Below the pieces are notes generated by a model. That model was not told the DNA's origin, ran no database searches, and worked only from the letters and a program-made list of their open reading frames with translations. Made by a program: the position numbers and the translations under genes. DNA of 64,000 nucleotides from Streptomyces sp. NRRL S-37. Its GTDB lineage: Bacteria > Actinomycetota > Actinomycetes > Streptomycetales > Streptomycetaceae. Each line of letters starts with the position of its first letter. Positions within the stretch are counted from its first letter, which is position 1. Shown piece by piece: positions 17,272 through 27,420 of the stretch. The stretch covers positions 186,001-250,000 of the forward strand of contig NZ_JOIZ01000007.1 of the NCBI RefSeq assembly GCF_000721605.1, read 5' to 3'.

Positions 17272-18483
17272 ATGGCCCGCCACATGGAGGCGCTGACCGC
17301 CGAGGACACGGCCGGACGACTGCGGGCGATCGGCGACGAGCTGTCGGAGCGGTTCTACGAACGCGCCGACGTCGTACGGACGCTGCTGGTGACCCTGCTG
17401 GCCGGGCAGCACTCGCTGCTGCTCGGACCGCCCGGGACGGCGAAGTCCGAGATGGCGCGCGAGCTCACGGGCCGGATCGAGGGCGCCGCCTACTGGGAGA
17501 TCCTGCTGTCGAAGTTCACCGCGCCGACGCGGATGTTCGGCCCCATCGACGTCGCCGCGCTCGCCCGGGGCGAGTACCGCCAGGTCTACGAAGGCCGCGC
17601 CACCACCGCCCACGTCGCGTTCATCGACGAGATCTTCAAATGCTCCACGGCGGCCCTGAACGAGACCCTCGGCTACCTCAACGAGCGGATCTACCACCCC
17701 GAGAACGGCGGCGAACCGATCCGCTGCCCCCTCATCGGGGCCATCACCGCCAGCAACGAACTCCCCAGCGGAGAGGACTCGGCCGCGATCTACGACCGGT
17801 TGCTGGTGCGGATCGAGGTCGGTTACCTGGAGGACCCCTCCAACTTCGCCGCGCTCGTCCGTTCCGCCGTCCACCGCCCGGCCGCCCCGGCCCGGACGAC
17901 CATCGGGCTGGGCGCGCTGCGGCACGCCGTGACCGACGCCGTACCGGCCGTGGACGTCCCCGACGCGATCGTCGACGCGGTGTGCACCCTGCGGGCCGCC
18001 CTGCGCCGCAAGGAACTCGTCGCCTCCGACCGCCGCTGGCGGCAGGCGGTCGGCCTGCTCCAGGCCTCCGCCTACCTCGACGGCCGTACGGCGGTCGCCG
18101 AGACCGACCTGCCGGTGCTGACCCATGTGCTGTGGGACTCCCCGGCCCAGCGCCCGACCGTCGAACGCGAGGTGTTGCACCTGGTCAACCCCGACGCCAA
18201 GGAGGCGCTCGACCTGGCCGACACCATCGACGAACTGGAGGCCCAGCTCGACGCCATGGCCGGACAGTCCCGCGAGGCGCTGAGCGAGTGGGTCATCAAG
18301 AAGGCGCACCACCAGCTCGCCACGGCCGGCAGACGGCTGGAGGAACTGAGGGCCGAGGCGGTGGGCGCCGGCCGCTCGACCACCGCCATCGACCGGGTCG
18401 CCGGCCGTCAGCGCGCCGTCCGCGCCCGCGTCCTCACCGAGGCCCTCGGCGTGGACGCGAGCATGGTGCAGACGCAGCTCTGA
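17272..18483 (+). CDS. MoxR-type AAA ATPase, RavA-like
   Basis: This 403-residue AAA+ ATPase has Walker A in LLGPPGTAKSEM, Walker B and its glutamate in VAFIDEIFK, then ERIYHPENGG and a sensor region ITASNELPSGEDSAA. The lid and C-terminal helices follow. The length and organisation resemble E. coli RavA, which acts as a chaperone-like remodelling ATPase with a VWA partner. The next gene, eight bases on, encodes such a VWA protein, which makes the pairing strong. The start is ATG 17272, with CGAAGGGGG upstream; ATG 17284 is an alternative. Confidence 0.88.
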   Translation: MARHMEALTAEDTAGRLRAIGDELSERFYERADVVRTLLVTLLAGQHSLLLGPPGTAKSEMARELTGRIEGAAYWEILLSKFTAPTRMFGPIDVAALARGEYRQVYEGRATTAHVAFIDEIFKCSTAALNETLGYLNERIYHPENGGEPIRCPLIGAITASNELPSGEDSAAIYDRLLVRIEVGYLEDPSNFAALVRSAVHRPAAPARTTIGLGALRHAVTDAVPAVDVPDAIVDAVCTLRAALRRKELVASDRRWRQAVGLLQASAYLDGRTAVAETDLPVLTHVLWDSPAQRPTVEREVLHLVNPDAKEALDLADTIDELEAQLDAMAGQSREALSEWVIKKAHHQLATAGRRLEELRAEAVGAGRSTTAIDRVAGRQRAVRARVLTEALGVDASMVQTQL

Positions 18484-18491
18484 GGGGCACC

Positions 18492-20108
18492 GTGGACGAG
18501 CTCGCGACCAGGGCCGGGGCATGGCTCGCCCGGACCGCCGCCCCCGCCCCCGAACGGCACACCGCCGCCGTGGTCGCGGACCGGTTCGACCGCGTCACCT
18601 GGCACGACACCTACGAGCAGTCGGCCGCCCTGCGCGATCTGGCGGCGGAGCTGGGCGACCACCACGACCGCCACGGCCACCACACCGCCGACCTCCTCAC
18701 CGACGTGTTCCTGGCCGCGTACAAGACCGGCCCCAAGCTGCGCGAACCGGCCGCGATGGACCCCTCCCGGCTGGTCAACCACCGGATCATGACCGCCCTG
18801 ATGGAGTCACCGGAGTTCGCCGGACTGCGCCAGGAGACGGCCGGCGACCCCTACGCCGCTGCCATGGCCGTCCTCGCCCAGGCCGCCGCCCTGCGCGGGC
18901 TGCTGGAACGCGCCCGGGACGCGCAGGAGCGGGGCGAGCGGGCGCGGCGGGCCCAGCGGGCCGCCGAGACGGCGGCGACCGCCGTGGACGAGACGCTCCA
19001 GGAGGCCGCCGAGGAAGCCGCCGACGAGGCCGACGAGACCGGCGCCGCGCGGGCCGCCGACGCCGTACGCCGGGCGATCGAGACCGCAGAGGCGGCCGAG
19101 GCGGCCGCGGCCGCGGCACGGCAGGCCGCCCTGGCCGCCGCGACGGCCGTCCCCGGAATCCGCGCCACCGCACGAAGCGCGACGGCGCGGGCCGCGGAGA
19201 CTGTCCGGCGGGAGGCCGCGCTGATGCGGGCGTGGGGAGTCGGATCCGGCGCACTGGAGCGGATGCCGTTCGCCGAACGCGCCCGCCTCGCCGAACGGCT
19301 GCGCACCGGCCGCCTCGCCGAATGGGCCGACCTGATCGGCCGGTTCCGGCAGATGGCGAGCGGCGAGCGCGCCCGCAAGGTGGAGAACGCCACCGGGGAA
19401 CTGGTCGGCGTCACCCTCGGCGACGACCTCTCCCGCGTCATCCCCTCCGAACTGGCCCACCTCGGCCTGCCCGAGCTGCGCGCGGTGTTCGCCGCCCGCT
19501 ACGCCGCCGGGGAACTGATGCTCTACGACAGCCGGGGCGAGCAGGCCACCGGCCGGGGCGCGATCATCGCCTGCGTGGACACCTCGCACTCCATGTACGA
19601 GGAGGGGCCCGGCGGGATCACCCGGGAGGCCTGGTCCAAGGCGTGCGCCCTGGCCCTGCTCGACCAGGCCCGCGCCGCCGGACGCGACTTCGTCGGCATC
19701 CTGTTCTCCGGCCCCGGCAGGCTCCAGGTCTTCCGCTTCCCGGCGGACGAGCCGGCCCCCGTCGAGCGGACCGTCGACTTCGCCGAGACCTTCCTCGGCG
19801 GCGGCACCAGCTACCAGACCCCGCTGTCGGCGGCGGCCGAACTGCTGGAGGCGGAGTTCGACGACACCGCCCGCATGCGCGGCGACATCGTGATGATCAC
19901 CGACGACGACTGCGGCGTCACCGAGCAGTGGACGCGCGCCTGGAACGAGACCCGGCACCGGCTCGGCTTCCGGGTCTTCGGCCTGGTCATCGGCGCCCCG
20001 CGCGCCGCCGCGGCCGACTCGGTCCTGGAGGCCCTGTGCGACAACCTCCGCCTCATCGAGGACCTCACCGACGTCCACGGCACCGCCGACCTCTTCCGCG
20101 TGATCTGA
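18492..20108 (+). CDS. VWA-domain protein, ViaA-like partner of the ATPase
   Basis: The 538-residue protein has an N-terminal helical part and an alanine/glutamate-rich predicted coiled coil at about residues 140-260. A von Willebrand A domain follows near residues 350-538. The metal site is visible as CVDTSHSMYE (DxSxS type), the threonine in GGGTSYQTPL and the aspartates in ITDDDCG. It fits ViaA-like partners of RavA/MoxR ATPases. GTG 18492 follows GAGGGG. The long alanine-rich helix is much longer than I expect for this family and may hold the complex together. Confidence 0.85.
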   Translation: MDELATRAGAWLARTAAPAPERHTAAVVADRFDRVTWHDTYEQSAALRDLAAELGDHHDRHGHHTADLLTDVFLAAYKTGPKLREPAAMDPSRLVNHRIMTALMESPEFAGLRQETAGDPYAAAMAVLAQAAALRGLLERARDAQERGERARRAQRAAETAATAVDETLQEAAEEAADEADETGAARAADAVRRAIETAEAAEAAAAAARQAALAAATAVPGIRATARSATARAAETVRREAALMRAWGVGSGALERMPFAERARLAERLRTGRLAEWADLIGRFRQMASGERARKVENATGELVGVTLGDDLSRVIPSELAHLGLPELRAVFAARYAAGELMLYDSRGEQATGRGAIIACVDTSHSMYEEGPGGITREAWSKACALALLDQARAAGRDFVGILFSGPGRLQVFRFPADEPAPVERTVDFAETFLGGGTSYQTPLSAAAELLEAEFDDTARMRGDIVMITDDDCGVTEQWTRAWNETRHRLGFRVFGLVIGAPRAAAADSVLEALCDNLRLIEDLTDVHGTADLFRVI

Positions 20109-20657
20109 TGGTCAGGAGCCGGCCGGACGCGGGCCCGTTCCCCGCGTTCGGCGGCCAGGGCGTCGCCGGGGTGGCGGGAGCCGGCGACGGCGAGCTCTGC
20201 TCCCGATGAGGGACAGGGGGGAGCGCCGGTGCCGCGCGGCGCGGGAACCGTCCCGGCGGGCGTTTGATCCGCGTCACCTTCGGGGTAATGTCTTCCGCTC
20301 GATTGGCCAGCCCCGGTCCCCGTGTGGCAGACTGTCCGAGTTGCTCGGTCGAGTGTTGATGCTGCGCGCCTCCCGCCGGGAGGACCGGAAGCGAGTCCCA
20401 CAGTACTCGTCGTCCCTGATCAGGGGCGGACGTACGGGAATCTTCCGGGAAGCGGAGCGCGGCACCGGCCAGGCGCCCGGTGGGCCTTTCGCCCCCGGTC
20501 CGCGGTTCTGGTAGGGCCGTGTCAATCCCGCAGGGATGTTCGGACAAGGGACATTCATGTCGACGGGAGTGCGACACACCCGACCGCGTGGGTCGGAGGA
20601 CGAGCCCTGGAACATCGGGTTCCGGAGCGTAAAGAGAGACAGGACTACGAAGTAGCC
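20109..20657 (+). promoter_or_regulatory. rpsJ operon leader and promoter region
   Basis: No gene is supported in these 549 bases before rpsJ. TTGATC (20264-20269) and TAATGT (20286-20291), 16 bases apart, are a plausible promoter. It would give a leader of about 360 nucleotides, long enough for ribosomal-protein feedback. I could not assign a known leader motif by eye. Confidence 0.45.
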
Positions 20658-20966
20658 ATGGCGGGACAGAAGATCCGCATCCGGCTCAAGGCCTACGACC
20701 ACGAGGTCATCGACTCCTCGGCGAAGAAGATCGTCGAGACGGTGACCCGCACTGGTGCGTCGGTCGCGGGCCCGGTGCCGCTGCCCACTGAGAAGAACGT
20801 GTACTGCGTCATCAAGTCGCCGCACAAGTACAAGGACTCGCGCGAGCACTTCGAGATGCGCACGCACAAGCGCCTGATCGACATCCTCGACCCGACCCCC
20901 AAGACCGTTGACTCTCTGATGCGACTCGACCTCCCGGCCGGTGTCGACATCGAGATCAAGCTCTGA
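20658..20966 (+). CDS. rpsJ: ribosomal protein uS10
   Basis: A 102-residue 30S protein (also NusE, a transcription antitermination factor with NusB). It begins [20 protein letters not shown] and ends [13 protein letters not shown], typical of S10. It is the first gene of the S10 operon, with a long leader upstream and rplC 17 bases downstream. The ribosome site before the ATG is weak (GAAGTAG), so translation may depend on leader structure. Confidence 0.98.
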   Translation: MAGQKIRIRLKAYDHEVIDSSAKKIVETVTRTGASVAGPVPLPTEKNVYCVIKSPHKYKDSREHFEMRTHKRLIDILDPTPKTVDSLMRLDLPAGVDIEIKL

Positions 20967-20983
20967 AGGCCGGTGATCTGAGA

Positions 20984-21628
20984 ATGGCTAAGCAGATCAA
21001 GGGCATCCTGGGCGAGAAGCTCGGCATGACGCAGGTGTGGGACGAGAACAACCGTGTTGTTCCGGTCACCGTCGTCAAGGCCGGCCCCAACGTCGTCACC
21101 CAGGTCCGCACGAACGACGTCGACGGCTACGAGTCGGTCCAGATCGCCTTCGGCGAGATCGACCCGCGCAAGGTGAACAAGCCCCTCAAGGGCCACTTCG
21201 CCAAGGCCGACGTCACCCCCCGTCGTCACCTCGTCGAGATCCGCACGTCGGACGCCTCCGAGTACACGCTGGGCCAGGAAGTCACCGCTGAGGTCTTCGA
21301 GTCGGGCGTGAAGGTCGACGTCACCGGCAAGAGCAAGGGCAAGGGCTTCGCCGGTGTCATGAAGCGTCACAACTTCAAGGGCCTCGGCGCCGGACACGGC
21401 ACCCAGCGCAAGCACCGCTCGCCCGGTTCCATCGGTGGCTGCGCCACCCCGGGTCGCGTGTTCAAGGGCCTGCGCATGGCGGGCCGTATGGGCAACGAGC
21501 GGGTCACCACCCAGAACCTGACCGTCCACGCCGTTGACGCGGAGAAGGGTCTGCTGCTCATCAAGGGCGCGGTTCCCGGTCCGAACGGCGGCCTCGTCCT
21601 GGTCCGCACCGCGGCCAAGGGGGCCTGA
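20984..21628 (+). CDS. rplC: ribosomal protein uL3
   Basis: A 214-residue 50S protein that organises the 3' part of 23S rRNA near the peptidyl-transferase centre. The start [20 protein letters not shown] and the central loop with [16 protein letters not shown] and [17 protein letters not shown] residues identify it. It lies second in the S10 operon, followed eight bases later by rplD. Length and composition are normal for actinomycetes. Confidence 0.98.
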   Translation: MAKQIKGILGEKLGMTQVWDENNRVVPVTVVKAGPNVVTQVRTNDVDGYESVQIAFGEIDPRKVNKPLKGHFAKADVTPRRHLVEIRTSDASEYTLGQEVTAEVFESGVKVDVTGKSKGKGFAGVMKRHNFKGLGAGHGTQRKHRSPGSIGGCATPGRVFKGLRMAGRMGNERVTTQNLTVHAVDAEKGLLLIKGAVPGPNGGLVLVRTAAKGA

Positions 21629-21636
21629 GGTAACCG

Positions 21637-22296
21637 ATGAGCACTGTTGACATCCTTTCGCCCGCGGGCGACAAGGCCGGTACCGTCGAGCTCCCCGCGG
21701 AGATCTTCGGCGTTGAGAAGGTCAGCATCCCGCTGATCCACCAGGTCGTCGTCGCGCAGCTGGCCGCCGCCCGCCAGGGCACCCACAAGACCAAGACCCG
21801 CGGCGAAGTCCGTGGCGGTGGCAAGAAGCCCTACCGCCAGAAGGGCACCGGCCGCGCCCGTCAGGGCTCGACCCGCGCGCCGCAGTTCGCCGGTGGTGGC
21901 GTCGTGCACGGTCCCGTGCCGCGCGACTACTCCCAGCGCACCCCCAAGAAGATGAAGGCTGCCGCCCTGCGTCACGCCCTCACCGACCGGGCGCGCCACA
22001 ACCGCATTCACGTCGTCTCCGGCGTGATCGAGGGCGAGACCCCCTCCACGAAGGCCGCCAGGTCGCTGTTCGGCAAGATCTCGGAGCGCAAGAACCTGCT
22101 CCTGGTCGTCGACCGCGCCGACGAGGCCGCGTGGCTGTCCGCCCGCAACCTGCCCCAGGTCCACATCCTGGAGCCGGGCCAGCTGAACACGTACGACGTT
22201 CTCGTCTCGGACGACGTGGTCTTCACCAAGGCCGCTTTCGAGTCCTTCGTCGCCGGCCCGAACAAGGCCAACGACAACGAAGGGAGCGAGGTCTGA
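21637..22296 (+). CDS. rplD: ribosomal protein uL4
   Basis: A 219-residue 50S protein lining the exit tunnel through its extended loop ([20 protein letters not shown], then [15 protein letters not shown]). In E. coli it represses its own operon through the leader and also affects RNase E; neither effect can be read here. The stop overlaps the rplW ATG by one base, so translation of the next gene is coupled. Confidence 0.98.
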   Translation: MSTVDILSPAGDKAGTVELPAEIFGVEKVSIPLIHQVVVAQLAAARQGTHKTKTRGEVRGGGKKPYRQKGTGRARQGSTRAPQFAGGGVVHGPVPRDYSQRTPKKMKAAALRHALTDRARHNRIHVVSGVIEGETPSTKAARSLFGKISERKNLLLVVDRADEAAWLSARNLPQVHILEPGQLNTYDVLVSDDVVFTKAAFESFVAGPNKANDNEGSEV

Positions 22297-22715
22297 TGGC
22301 TGCCCGTCACCCCTCCATCGCCTCCAAGGCGGCCAAGAAGGCCAAGGCCGCGCGCGTCGCCAAGGCACGCCGCCACGAGGCCGAAGGCAAGAACACCGTC
22401 GTCACCCCGGCGAGCAAGGCCTACACGGACCCCCGTGACGTCCTGCTGAAGCCGGTCGTGTCGGAGAAGAGCTACGCGCTCATCGACGAGAACAAGTACA
22501 CGTTCATCGTCGACCCCAGCGCGAACAAGACCCAGATCAAGCAGGCCGTCCAGGCGGTCTTCGAGGTCAAGGTCACCGGGGTCAACACGATCAACCGCAT
22601 CGGCAAGCGCAAGCGCACCCGCACCGGCTTCGGCCAGCGCGCGGCGACCAAGCGCGCGATCGTGACCCTCGCCGAGGGCGACCGTATCGACATCTTCGGC
22701 GGTCCGACCGCGTAA
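22296..22715 (+). CDS. rplW: ribosomal protein uL23 with lysine-rich N-terminal extension
   Basis: A 139-residue 50S protein at the tunnel exit, where trigger factor and SRP bind. The L23 core starts near residue 45 ([20 protein letters not shown]). Before it comes a long Ala/Lys-rich extension ([20 protein letters not shown]) not found in E. coli but seen in actinomycetes. The start is the ATG overlapping the rplD stop. A later in-frame start would give the standard length but lacks the coupling. Confidence 0.96.
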   Translation: MAARHPSIASKAAKKAKAARVAKARRHEAEGKNTVVTPASKAYTDPRDVLLKPVVSEKSYALIDENKYTFIVDPSANKTQIKQAVQAVFEVKVTGVNTINRIGKRKRTRTGFGQRAATKRAIVTLAEGDRIDIFGGPTA

Positions 22716-22753
22716 GCGGTCAGGATCGTCCGATATCGGACGAGGACTGAGAA

Positions 22754-23590
22754 ATGGGTATCCGCAAGTACAAGCCGACGACTCCGGGCCGTCGTGGCTC
22801 CAGCGTCGCCGACTTCGTCGAGGTCACGCGGTCCACGCCGGAGAAGTCGCTGGTCCGTCCCCTGCACAGCAAGGGCGGCCGTAACAATTCCGGTCGTGTG
22901 ACCGTCCGCCACCAGGGCGGTGGCCACAAGCGCGCCTACCGCGTGATCGACTTCCGTCGTCACGACAAGGACGGCGTGCCGGCGAAGGTCGCGCACATCG
23001 AGTACGACCCCAACCGCACCGCGCGCATCGCGCTGCTGCACTACGCCGACGGCGAGAAGCGCTACATCCTCGCCCCGCGCAACCTGCAGCAGGGCGACCG
23101 CGTCGAGAACGGTCCCGGGGCCGACATCAAGCCGGGCAACAACCTGGCCCTCCGCAACATCCCGGTCGGTACCACGATCCACGCGATCGAGCTCCGTCCC
23201 GGTGGCGGCGCCAAGTTCGCCCGCTCGGCCGGTGCCTCCGTGCAGCTGCTCGCGAAGGAGGGCTCGATGGCCCACCTGCGCATGCCGTCCGGAGAGATCC
23301 GCCTGGTCGACCAGCGCTGCCGCGCCACGGTCGGCGAGGTCGGCAACGCCGAGCAGTCGAACATCAACTGGGGCAAGGCGGGCCGCAAGCGGTGGCTGGG
23401 CGTCCGCCCGACCGTCCGTGGTGTGGTCATGAACCCGGTGGACCACCCGCACGGTGGTGGTGAGGGCCGGACCTCCGGTGGTCGTCACCCCGTGTCCCCG
23501 TGGGGCAAGAAGGAAGGCCGTACTCGTTCGCCCAAGAAGGCGTCGAACAAGTACATCGTCCGCCGCCGCAAGACGAACAAGAAGCGCTAA
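22754..23590 (+). CDS. rplB: ribosomal protein uL2
   Basis: A 278-residue 50S protein needed for subunit joining and peptidyl transfer. It begins [20 protein letters not shown] and carries the conserved [19 protein letters not shown] stretch with the functional histidine near residue 230. The operon order and the 12-base gap to rpsS are standard. Confidence 0.98.
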   Translation: MGIRKYKPTTPGRRGSSVADFVEVTRSTPEKSLVRPLHSKGGRNNSGRVTVRHQGGGHKRAYRVIDFRRHDKDGVPAKVAHIEYDPNRTARIALLHYADGEKRYILAPRNLQQGDRVENGPGADIKPGNNLALRNIPVGTTIHAIELRPGGGAKFARSAGASVQLLAKEGSMAHLRMPSGEIRLVDQRCRATVGEVGNAEQSNINWGKAGRKRWLGVRPTVRGVVMNPVDHPHGGGEGRTSGGRHPVSPWGKKEGRTRSPKKASNKYIVRRRKTNKKR

Positions 23591-23602
23591 GGACGGGTTG
23601 AG

Positions 23603-23884
23603 ATGCCTCGTAGCTTGAAGAAGGGACCCTTCGTCGACGACCACCTGATCAAGAAGGTGGACGCGCAGAACGAAGCCGGTACCAAGAACGTCATCAAGAC
23701 CTGGTCCCGTCGCTCGATGATCGTCCCGGCGATGCTGGGCCACACGATCGCGGTGCACAACGGCAAGACCCACATCCCGGTGTTTGTCACCGAGTCCATG
23801 GTCGGCCACAAGCTCGGCGAGTTCTCGCCGACGCGCACCTTCCGGGGTCACGTCAAGGACGACCGGAAGTCGAAGCGCCGCTAG
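23603..23884 (+). CDS. rpsS: ribosomal protein uS19
   Basis: A 93-residue 30S head protein that contacts S13 and 16S rRNA. The sequence [20 protein letters not shown] and the C-terminal [18 protein letters not shown] are diagnostic. Translation starts at the ATG after GGTTGAG. rplV follows after 19 bases. Confidence 0.98.
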   Translation: MPRSLKKGPFVDDHLIKKVDAQNEAGTKNVIKTWSRRSMIVPAMLGHTIAVHNGKTHIPVFVTESMVGHKLGEFSPTRTFRGHVKDDRKSKRR

Positions 23885-23903
23885 TCAGCGGGGTGGATTG
23901 ACC

Positions 23904-24275
23904 ATGACAAACACTGAAGGGACAACCATGGAAGCCAGGGCCCAGGCGCGGTACATCCGCGTCACGCCCATGAAGGCCCGCCGCGTGGTGGACCTCATCC
24001 GTGGCATGGACGCCACGGAGGCTCAGGCGGTCCTGCGTTTCGCCCCGCAGGCCGCGAGCGTGCCGGTCGGCAAGGTGCTGGACAGCGCCATCGCCAACGC
24101 CGCGCACAACTACGACCACACCGACGCCGACAGCCTCTACATCTCCGAGGCGTACGTCGACGAGGGCCCGACCCTGAAGCGGTTCCGTCCGCGCGCCCAG
24201 GGCCGTGCCTACCGGATCCGCAAGCGGACCAGCCACATCACCGTGGTCGTCAGCAGCAAGGAAGGAACCCGGTAA
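23904..24275 (+). CDS. rplV: ribosomal protein uL22
   Basis: A 50S protein with a beta-hairpin reaching into the exit tunnel, where macrolide-resistance changes occur. The core is [20 protein letters not shown] and the hairpin region [23 protein letters not shown] 23904 (GGGGTGG seven bases upstream) gives 123 residues; ATG 23928, with AAGGG six bases upstream, gives 115. The stop overlaps the rpsC ATG by one base. Confidence 0.96.
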   Translation: MTNTEGTTMEARAQARYIRVTPMKARRVVDLIRGMDATEAQAVLRFAPQAASVPVGKVLDSAIANAAHNYDHTDADSLYISEAYVDEGPTLKRFRPRAQGRAYRIRKRTSHITVVVSSKEGTR

Positions 24276-25102
24276 TGGGCCAGAAGGTAAACCCGCACGG
24301 GTTCCGGCTCGGTGTCACGACCGACTTCAAGTCGCGTTGGTACGCCGACAAGCTGTACAAGGACTACGTCAAGGAAGACGTCGCCATCCGTCGGATGATG
24401 ACGTCCGGCATGGAGCGCGCCGGCATCTCGAAGGTGGAGATCGAGCGCACCCGTGACCGCGTGCGTGTGGACATCCACACCGCCCGTCCCGGCATCGTCA
24501 TCGGCCGCCGCGGCGCCGAGGCCGACCGCATCCGCGGTGACCTGGAGAAGCTGACCGGCAAGCAGGTCCAGCTGAACATCCTCGAGGTCAAGAGCCCCGA
24601 GACGGACGCTCAGCTGGTGGCCCAGGCCGTCGCCGAGCAGCTCTCCTCCCGCGTCTCCTTCCGTCGCGCCATGCGCAAGAGCATGCAGGGCACGATGAAG
24701 GCCGGCGCCAAGGGCATCAAGATCCAGTGCGGTGGCCGCCTCGGTGGCGCCGAGATGTCCCGCTCGGAGTTCTACCGCGAGGGCCGTGTGCCCCTGCACA
24801 CGCTCCGCGCGAACGTGGACTACGGCTTCTTCGAGGCCAAGACGACCTTCGGCCGCATCGGCGTGAAGGTCTGGATCTACAAGGGCGACGTCAAGAACAT
24901 CGCCGAGGTCCGCGCCGAGAACGCCGCTGCCCGTGCGGGTAACCGCCCGGCCCGCGGTGGCGCCGACCGCCCGGCCCGTGGTGGCCGCGGTGGCGAGCGT
25001 GGCGGTCGCGGCCGCAAGCCGCAGCAGGCTCCCGCTGCCGAGGCCCCCAAGGCCGACGCTCCGGCTGCCGCTCCGGCTGAGAGCACCGGAACGGAGGCCT
25101 GA
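24275..25102 (+). CDS. rpsC: ribosomal protein uS3 with RGG-rich C-terminal tail
   Basis: A 275-residue 30S protein at the mRNA entry tunnel. The KH domain carries [20 protein letters not shown], and the C-terminal domain has [20 protein letters not shown]. Beyond the usual end near residue 215 is a 60-residue tail of [12 protein letters not shown] repeats and then an alanine- and proline-rich acidic end. Tails of this kind are common in Streptomyces S3, but their role is unknown; RNA binding is plausible. Confidence 0.97.
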   Translation: MGQKVNPHGFRLGVTTDFKSRWYADKLYKDYVKEDVAIRRMMTSGMERAGISKVEIERTRDRVRVDIHTARPGIVIGRRGAEADRIRGDLEKLTGKQVQLNILEVKSPETDAQLVAQAVAEQLSSRVSFRRAMRKSMQGTMKAGAKGIKIQCGGRLGGAEMSRSEFYREGRVPLHTLRANVDYGFFEAKTTFGRIGVKVWIYKGDVKNIAEVRAENAAARAGNRPARGGADRPARGGRGGERGGRGRKPQQAPAAEAPKADAPAAAPAESTGTEA

Positions 25103-25107
25103 CCGAC

Positions 25108-25527
25108 ATGCTGATCCCCCGTAGGGTCAAGCACCGCAAGCAGCACCACCCGAAGCGCCGCGGTATGGCCAAGGGTGGTACGACGGTCGCGTTCGGCGAG
25201 TACGGCATCCAGGCCCTCACGCCGGCGTACGTGACCAACCGCCAGATCGAGGCGGCCCGTATCGCGATGACCCGCCACATCAAGCGTGGCGGCAAGGTCT
25301 GGATCAACATCTACCCGGACCGCCCGCTCACGAAGAAGCCGGCCGAGACCCGCATGGGTTCCGGTAAGGGTTCGCCGGAGTGGTGGATCGCGAACGTGCA
25401 CCCGGGCCGGGTCATGTTCGAGCTGTCCTACCCCAACGAGAAGATCGCCCGTGAGGCGCTGACGCGTGCGGCCCACAAGCTGCCGATGAAGTGCCGGATC
25501 GTCAAGCGCGAGGCAGGTGAAGCGTGA
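25108..25527 (+). CDS. rplP: ribosomal protein uL16
   Basis: A 139-residue 50S protein at the A site and avilamycin/evernimicin-binding region. It begins [20 protein letters not shown] and ends [13 protein letters not shown]. It contains [15 protein letters not shown]. The stop overlaps the rpmC ATG by one base (TGATG), coupling their translation. Confidence 0.98.
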   Translation: MLIPRRVKHRKQHHPKRRGMAKGGTTVAFGEYGIQALTPAYVTNRQIEAARIAMTRHIKRGGKVWINIYPDRPLTKKPAETRMGSGKGSPEWWIANVHPGRVMFELSYPNEKIAREALTRAAHKLPMKCRIVKREAGEA

Positions 25528-25751
25528 TGTCGGCCGGTACCAAGGCGTCCGAGCTGCGCGAGCTGGGCAACGAGGAGCTTCTGGCGAAGCTCCGCGAGGC
25601 CAAGGAAGAGCTGTTCAACCTCCGCTTCCAGGCGGCGACCGGTCAGCTCGAGAACCACGGTCGGCTGAAGGCCGTCCGTAAGGACATCGCGCGGATCTAC
25701 ACCCTGATGCGCGAGCGCGAGCTGGGCATCGAGACGGTGGAGAACGCATGA
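25527..25751 (+). CDS. rpmC: ribosomal protein uL29
   Basis: A 74-residue helical-hairpin protein near the tunnel exit. [20 protein letters not shown] and [20 protein letters not shown] are typical of L29. ATG 25527 overlaps the rplP stop and is preferred over the GTG three bases earlier. The next gene overlaps its stop by four bases. Confidence 0.97.
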   Translation: MSAGTKASELRELGNEELLAKLREAKEELFNLRFQAATGQLENHGRLKAVRKDIARIYTLMRERELGIETVENA

Positions 25752-26035
25752 GCGAGAACAACGTGACTGAGACGAACACCGAGGCTCGGGGCGACCGCAA
25801 GACCCGCGAGGGCATCGTCGTCAGCGACAAGATGGACAAGACCGTCGTCGTCGCTGTCGAGGACCGCAAGAAGCACGCGCTGTACGGCAAGGTCATCCGC
25901 AGCACGAGCAAGCTCAAGGCCCACGACGAGCAGAACTCCGCCGGCGTCGGCGACCGCGTCCTCCTGATGGAGACCCGGCCGCTGTCCGCCACGAAGCACT
26001 GGCGCATCGTCGAGATCCTCGAGAAGGCCAAGTAG
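25748..26035 (+). CDS. rpsQ: ribosomal protein uS17
   Basis: A 95-residue OB-fold 30S protein ([20 protein letters not shown], later [20 protein letters not shown]). It is the last gene of the S10 operon block here. The 128 bases that follow contain two perfect hairpins before rplN, so transcription or translation may be adjusted at this point. Confidence 0.97.
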   Translation: MSENNVTETNTEARGDRKTREGIVVSDKMDKTVVVAVEDRKKHALYGKVIRSTSKLKAHDEQNSAGVGDRVLLMETRPLSATKHWRIVEILEKAK

Positions 26036-26037
26036 GT

Positions 26038-26055
26038 AATTCCCGCAAGGGAATT
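26038..26055 (+). promoter_or_regulatory. GNRA-loop hairpin after rpsQ
   Basis: AATTCCC (26038-26044) and GGGAATT (26049-26055) form a perfect seven-base stem closed by GCAA, a stable GNRA tetraloop. It starts just after the rpsQ stop. It has no U tract, so a role in RNA stability or protein recognition is as likely as termination. Confidence 0.5.
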
Positions 26056-26105
26056 CCCCAGTACGTTCCCGCGGGGCATCCCTCGCAGGACAGTTCCGCC
26101 AGGCT

Positions 26106-26135
26106 CCGACGGGGTCGATCGACCGACCCCGTCGG
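26106..26135 (+). promoter_or_regulatory. 12-bp hairpin upstream of rplN
   Basis: CCGACGGGGTCG (26106-26117) and CGACCCCGTCGG (26124-26135) pair perfectly around a six-base loop, ending 28 bases before the rplN GTG. It could be an attenuator separating the S10 and spc operons, or a binding site for a ribosomal protein. No poly-U follows. Confidence 0.55.
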
Positions 26136-26163
26136 GGAACCGGCAGACAAACAGGAGATAGAC

Positions 26164-26532
26164 GTGATCCAGCAGGAGTCGCGACTGCGTGTCGCCGACA
26201 ACACGGGTGCGAAGGAAGTCCTCTGCATCCGTGTGCTCGGTGGCTCCGGTCGCCGCTACGCGGGCATCGGTGACGTCATCGTCGCCACCGTCAAGGACGC
26301 GATCCCCGGTGGCAACGTGAAGAAGGGTGACGTCGTCAAGGCGGTCATCGTTCGCACCGTCAAGGAGCGCCGCCGTCCGGACGGCTCGTACATCCGCTTC
26401 GACGAGAACGCCGCCGTCATTCTGAAGAACGACGGCGACCCTCGCGGCACCCGTATCTTCGGCCCCGTCGGCCGTGAGCTGCGCGAGAAGAAGTTCATGA
26501 AGATCATCTCCCTCGCGCCGGAGGTGCTGTGA
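26164..26532 (+). CDS. rplN: ribosomal protein uL14
   Basis: A 122-residue 50S protein at the intersubunit bridge and the RsfS binding site. The N-terminus [20 protein letters not shown] and the middle [20 protein letters not shown] identify it. It starts at GTG after AGGAGATAGAC. As the first gene after two hairpins it probably begins the spc operon. Confidence 0.98.
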   Translation: MIQQESRLRVADNTGAKEVLCIRVLGGSGRRYAGIGDVIVATVKDAIPGGNVKKGDVVKAVIVRTVKERRRPDGSYIRFDENAAVILKNDGDPRGTRIFGPVGRELREKKFMKIISLAPEVL

Positions 26533-26534
26533 GC

Positions 26535-26858
26535 ATGAAGATCAAGAAGGGCGACCTGGTCCAGGTCATCACCGGCAAGGACAAGGGCAAGCAGGGCAAG
26601 GTCATCGCGGCCTACCCCCGCGAGGACCGTGTCCTGGTCGAGGGTGTCAACCGGGTCAAGAAGCACACCAAGGCCGGCCCGACCGCCGGCGGCTCGCAGG
26701 CCGGCGGCATCGTGACCACCGAGGCCCCGGTCCACGTCTCCAACGTCCAGCTGGTCGTGGAGAAGGACGGCAAGAAGGTCGTCACGCGCGTCGGTTACCG
26801 CTTCGACGACGAAGGCAACAAGATCCGCGTTGCCAAGCGGACGGGTGAGGACATCTGA
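26535..26858 (+). CDS. rplX: ribosomal protein uL24
   Basis: A 107-residue assembly initiator of the 50S subunit with a KOW motif ([20 protein letters not shown]). ATG 26535 gives the usual actinomycete length; GTG 26529, overlapping the rplN stop, adds two residues. The stop overlaps the rplE ATG by one base. Confidence 0.97.
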   Translation: MKIKKGDLVQVITGKDKGKQGKVIAAYPREDRVLVEGVNRVKKHTKAGPTAGGSQAGGIVTTEAPVHVSNVQLVVEKDGKKVVTRVGYRFDDEGNKIRVAKRTGEDI

Positions 26859-27415
26859 TGACGACCACCACCACTCCGCGTCTGAAGACGAAGTACCGCG
26901 AGGAGATCGCGGGCAAGCTGCGCGAGCAGTTCTCCTACGAGAACGTCATGCAGGTTCCCGGCCTCGTCAAGATCGTGGTCAACATGGGTGTGGGCGACGC
27001 CGCCCGCGACTCCAAGCTGATCGAGGGCGCCATCCGCGACCTCACCACGATCACCGGTCAGAAGCCGGCCGTCACCAAGGCCCGCAAGTCCATCGCGCAG
27101 TTCAAGCTGCGCGAGGGCCAGCCGATCGGTGCCCACGTCACGCTCCGTGGCGACCGCATGTGGGAGTTCCTGGACCGCACCCTGTCGCTCGCGCTGCCGC
27201 GCATCCGCGACTTCCGCGGCCTGTCCCCCAAGCAGTTCGACGGCCGTGGCAACTACACCTTCGGTCTCACGGAGCAGGTCATGTTCCACGAGATCGACCA
27301 GGACAAGATCGACCGCACCCGGGGTATGGACATCACCGTGGTGACCACGGCGACCAACGACGAAGAGGGCCGCGCCCTTCTCCGTCACCTCGGCTTCCCC
27401 TTCAAGGAGGCGTGA
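26858..27415 (+). CDS. rplE: ribosomal protein uL5
   Basis: A 185-residue 50S protein that binds 5S rRNA and contacts tRNA at the P site. The sequence [20 protein letters not shown] and [20 protein letters not shown] are family hallmarks. It lies between rplX, with a one-base overlap, and rpsN, five bases away. Confidence 0.98.
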   Translation: MTTTTTPRLKTKYREEIAGKLREQFSYENVMQVPGLVKIVVNMGVGDAARDSKLIEGAIRDLTTITGQKPAVTKARKSIAQFKLREGQPIGAHVTLRGDRMWEFLDRTLSLALPRIRDFRGLSPKQFDGRGNYTFGLTEQVMFHEIDQDKIDRTRGMDITVVTTATNDEEGRALLRHLGFPFKEA

Positions 27416-27420
27416 GCGAG

